DNA of 64,000 bases, from contig BDSI01000063.1 in the NCBI GenBank assembly GCA_003117195.1, positions 248,001-312,000 of the forward strand. The letters run 5' to 3'. Below the pieces are notes generated by a model. The model was not told the origin of the DNA. It was given only the letters and a program-made list of their open reading frames with translations, and did no database searches. The translations under genes and the position numbers were made by a program. Origin of the DNA: Eudorina sp. 2006-703-Eu-15 (lineage: Eukaryota > Chlorophyta > Chlorophyceae > Chlamydomonadales > Volvocaceae). This document shows positions 60,660 to 64,000 of this stretch, in pieces (positions within the stretch are counted from its first letter, which is position 1; every line of letters starts with the position of its first letter).

Positions 60660-63600
60660 CATTCATGCGTTAGATTTCTCCAAGCTTTGGGCGGTGCTAG
60701 CTGGTGTTGGGACAGGGCCGGTATGATTATCAAAATGAACTCCCAACGTCTTCGTTGCTGTCACGACCCATAGTTCGGTTGGCGTTGGTTGTATCACGGC
60801 GGAGCTGCAGCCTCCAATTGTGATTGCTTCTGATTTTTGTAATATTTAATTTCTGCCCCGACGCTTTCCCAAAGATGTCCATAGCATTATGGCGGGTTGC
60901 AAAACAAACTCCGTTTCCAACGTGAACTTCGCGATGTTGAGCAAACCTGTATTGGTAGGCCTTTTGGTCGTTTTGGTCAGGTTGCTCGTCCCAGATTGCT
61001 CAAATCAGTACGCAGAATGTCCCGATTGCGGCGAAATAACAACGCCAAACACTCCCACCCGAGATGGCTTTTCACGAGAGGGATAGGATAGTGTACTTGA
61101 CTGAAAAAGCACAGTCAAAGGAGCCGCAAGGTGCCGTCGAGAATGTAGTTTTGAAATTTTGCTGAGCAATTTTGGACGAGCAACCTGACCAAAGGCCTAC
61201 CAATCGAGGTTGCTCAACATCGTGGATTTCACGTTGGAAAACGGAATTTGTTTTGCAACCCGCCATAATGAAACCTGGAATTTCTGCCATGCTGCGGAGG
61301 AATTGTGAGTAATCATCAGCGTATTCGTTGCGGTGCTTTTGGTCTATACCAAAACCTTTGTGCGATAGCCACGATAATAGTGCTTGCGCTATAGCCAAGA
61401 ACAGTAATGGGGCTAGCGGGCAGCCTTGCCTCACACCTGCTTTAATATCGAGGTATTCTGATAGGTGACTATATACCAGTGCAGCTGAGCGTGTGCCATT
61501 GTGTAAGAGCCGTATCCATGCCAGAAAGCTGTCTCCAACCCCTAGTGCTTCTAAGCACTCAAACAAAAACTCCCTGTTAACGGTATCGTACGCTTTGTGA
61601 AAGTCCAGGAAAGCTACCACACCATTTTTGTTATGGCCGCGTAGGACCTTATGGAGCGCCAGTTGTAGCATGGCTATGTTGTCTGAGATGCGTCGCATAG
61701 GCAAGAAGGCCGTTTGATCTGGGCTGATCGTCTGGCTAAACGCTTTTGGCACTCGATTCGTCATGATACGCGCCAGCGTTCGATAGTCGGAGTCCAGAAG
61801 TGTAATGGGGCGGTAGTTAGTAATTATTGTGGGATCCCCGGATTTATGTAGACAGCAAATCATACCATCAAGGAATCCTGCTGGTAAACGTTGCTGTTGC
61901 GCTGCTGCTGAGAAGACTGAAGCCAGGATAGGTGCAAATTGATTACTGAAACGCTTGTATAAGTCAGCTGGGATGCCGTCCCCGCCGGGCGCCTTACCGG
62001 CTGGCAGCAGCGCCAGCCTTAGCCACCTCAAGGCTGCCCATCTCTGACGCTATGGTTGGGGGACAGCGGCGCCCCGCTTCCCTCAAAACCTGAAGCACAA
62101 TTGCGCGGGCGGTTGCATCTGCTGTTGCTGCGTGAGTTTCTGATGCCACTCCAGAAAGTAATCATTTCCTGAGCAAGCTTGACGGGGTCAGACGTGCATG
62201 ATCCATCCCCGCATTGTAAGGAATGAATTTTACGTGACGTTGCAGGGGGACGGATCATAATTGGATTCGGTTGTTCTCCATTACGCAGCCATTTGTGCCG
62301 TGTCTGTTTTTCCAGGTGCGTATTCGCTTCAATAGCTGCCTTCGCTGCTGCTGTCCGTGCTGTTACTGCTCGATCCGCCAAGTCTTGTGTGGCTGACCCC
62401 TGGATGCTGCGCGCTCAACTGCTGCAAAGGCTGCCGCTGCCGCTGTGTTGGCCCTTTCTAGAGTATCCGTAGTTGTTCTATACCTCTGCACTGATATCTT
62501 ATTCAGGGTGGCGATTTTCCCGACCATTGCTGCTTTAAACATGGGCCTATCTGCCGCTGTGTCTATCCAGTCCGAGAGTTTCTGGCGTAGGTCCTGGTGG
62601 TCCATAAATACAATTTGCAGCGCCGTAGCCCTCGCCCAGGTTGGTGTTGGTGTGCTGTGGCCGTGGGTGATGGCGCCAGTCGGCAGATTACCATGCGATG
62701 GTCAGACGGTGTACCATTTTCAATCCTGCATGAAATAATGTTATCCGTTATAGAAGCCGAAGACATAATACGGTCCAGGCGTGAGGCACCAGCTGTATTC
62801 CTTGTGCGGTAAAAGTACTTGTACGATTTCAGTGTCGGGTGTAATTTCCGGACATGCGTCATTCATACCAGGACACGCTGATGTAAACTGGCTGGCTGTA
62901 ACACTGTCCGCTGTTCGTCCATCAGGGTTTGTGCAGTCCGGGTCCATAACAAAGTTGAAGTCTGCACATATAATATGTTGCATACCATTGCTGCTGATAG
63001 GTGCCAGATAAAATTACGCTGTCCCGTAGCGTTGCCTGAGGGTAGGTAGGCGCATACCAGGTTAAGGCTGTGGCCGCCCCACTGTATTGGGAGTTGTAGG
63101 AGGCGACCGTCCTCAGAGGTTGTGGCTGTGATATCTGAGGCTGTGAGCTGGTCTGCCGGTGATGTGCGTATAAGGATCGCACCCCACCTGCTGCCGTTAG
63201 GCCCAGACCCCGCTGGGCCCCAGAAGGAGATATATTCACTGCCTCTGATTGCTTTGGCTGCTATCAAGAGCTGTTTTCTAGCCAAGTCGATGTTGCTGGT
63301 GTTGACCTGCGTTTCTTGCAGGCAAATGACGTCCAGCTTGGCTGCTTCCCATTGTTTCATCAAGGCAATAAGACGCTTCACTTCAGGGATGCCGCCCTGT
63401 TGTGATAGGAGACCGCGCACATTGTGCGACGCAATGCGAAGCGGCTGTGCTGTGCGGTCGTGCTGTCTGCGTCTTCGCATTAGGCCCCAAGGGGCGGGAA
63501 GATCTCCTTATCTGCAAGCGGGAGGATGACGTCGCCCTCCTCTCCGTCCGCAGACATGTATCCTGTGCTGTGGTTGCCGTGGTCGCTGGTGCTGCTGTTT

Positions 63601-63900
63601 GATCTGTCTGGGGGTGGTGCCATTGTGTCTCTGGCGCCTGTTGCGTTGCGGCAGGGGTGTTTCCTGCTGCAGCGGGTCGGGCTGTGTTTTGCCGCCCACG
63701 AGGCGAGATGATTTTGCGGTTACAGTAGGTGTGCGACCATTGGGCTGTGCAGTGGTGCCACTGGCCTGCCCAATCATTCAATGTCTGGAGTTTATCAACT
63801 CCTTGATAACCGCCTGGCTTTGGGTATGGTGTGGGTTGCCACGGCCTTTGCAACTGGATAGTGGGCCAACTCAGTACTGGCCCGCCAAGCATGCACAGCG
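60660..63900 (-). pseudogene. L1-like non-LTR retrotransposon ORF2 (APE endonuclease + RT), broken
   Basis: Reading on the minus strand. The APE endonuclease opens near 63480 (IASHNVRGL, DVICLQETQ, ADFNFV, SDHRMVI). A linker follows, then the reverse transcriptase from about 62000: PGGDGIPADLYKRF, NYRPITLLDSDYR, FLDFHKAYDTVNRE, RQGCPLAPLLF and the catalytic YADD. The frame shifts at about 62985, 62830, 62610, 62390 and 62140, so the copy cannot encode a full protein. After YADD it is split by the element 60890-61265. The RT resumes at 60886 (FGKASGQKLN) and fades near 60660. The frame 63383-63892 may be the end of ORF1. The 5' part could continue beyond the window. Confidence 0.9.
60890..61265. 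mobile_element. 376-bp MITE nested in the LINE
   Basis: Almost entirely two inverted arms of about 105 bp starting TGGCGGGTTGCAAAACAAA, flanked by TA (60888-60889 and 61266-61267). Removing it with one TA makes the LINE reverse-transcriptase frame continuous across the site, which proves insertion and the TA duplication. Its tip TGGCGG matches the 1.04 kb element next door, so both may use one transposase. Confidence 0.93.
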
Positions 63901-64000
63901 GCGCACAGGTGGCGGTCGTGTTGGCTTGCCCCTCCCCCGCAAGGGAAAGGGGCGGAGCCCTTGCGGTCGCATCCAGTTCCAGGGGGTCCCCTTGTCGGTT
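63901..64000. other. Window edge, probable LINE 5' region
   Basis: G/C-rich sequence with an AAGGGAAAGGGGCGGAGCCC stretch. Nothing further can be assigned; it may be LINE ORF1 or 5' UTR. Confidence 0.2.

Overview
The window is nuclear DNA from a chlorophyte, most likely a volvocine relative of Chlamydomonas, Gonium or Volvox. The evidence is very high GC, genes cut into many short exons by GT-AG introns with GTGGGT/GTGCGT-type donors, long Ala/Gly/Pro-rich linkers, hexanucleotide and tetranucleotide arrays, a histidine-kinase rhodopsin, a chloroplast bestrophin and algal-type transposons. No CRISPR array, operon, rRNA or tRNA gene was recognised.

Layout. (1) 402-7814 (+): 3' part of a histidine-kinase rhodopsin (microbial opsin, HisKA, HATPase, receiver, long disordered tail); its 5' end lies before the window. 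(2) 7815-13928: about 6 kb with no recognisable gene. (3) 13929-18595 (-): a complete seven-exon bestrophin-family anion channel with a plastid-type leader. (4) 19032-26981: a 7.95 kb DNA transposon with long terminal inverted repeats and a target duplication. It holds a decayed transposase resembling the KDZ (Kyakuja-Dileera-Zisupton) superfamily and an opposite-strand repeat gene. (5) 29374-30250 (+): a broken kinase-like pseudogene. (6) 32508-49693 (-): a 30-exon GCN2 eIF2-alpha kinase (RWD, kinase, HisRS-like), about 2277 aa, in phase at every splice junction. (7) 51206-53813 (+): a complete eight-exon serine decarboxylase, divergent from GCN2. (8) 55637-59338 (-): a multi-exon protein combining a SAM-like N-terminus, a PD-(D/E)XK-like motif and a kinase-like domain, an intact relative of the pseudogene in (5). 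(9) 59431-64000: two related TA-flanked inverted-repeat elements and a frameshifted L1-like LINE, one element being nested inside the LINE.

Functional themes are light sensing with phosphorelay output (opsin kinase), chloroplast anion flux (bestrophin), amino-acid starvation signalling (GCN2) and serine-to-ethanolamine metabolism (decarboxylase). The genes look independently regulated. GCN2 and the decarboxylase share a 1.5 kb divergent promoter interval, which may be coincidence. Exon boundaries were set by hand from splice consensus, phase continuity and family conservation. Those called exact join in frame; uncertain ones are stated.
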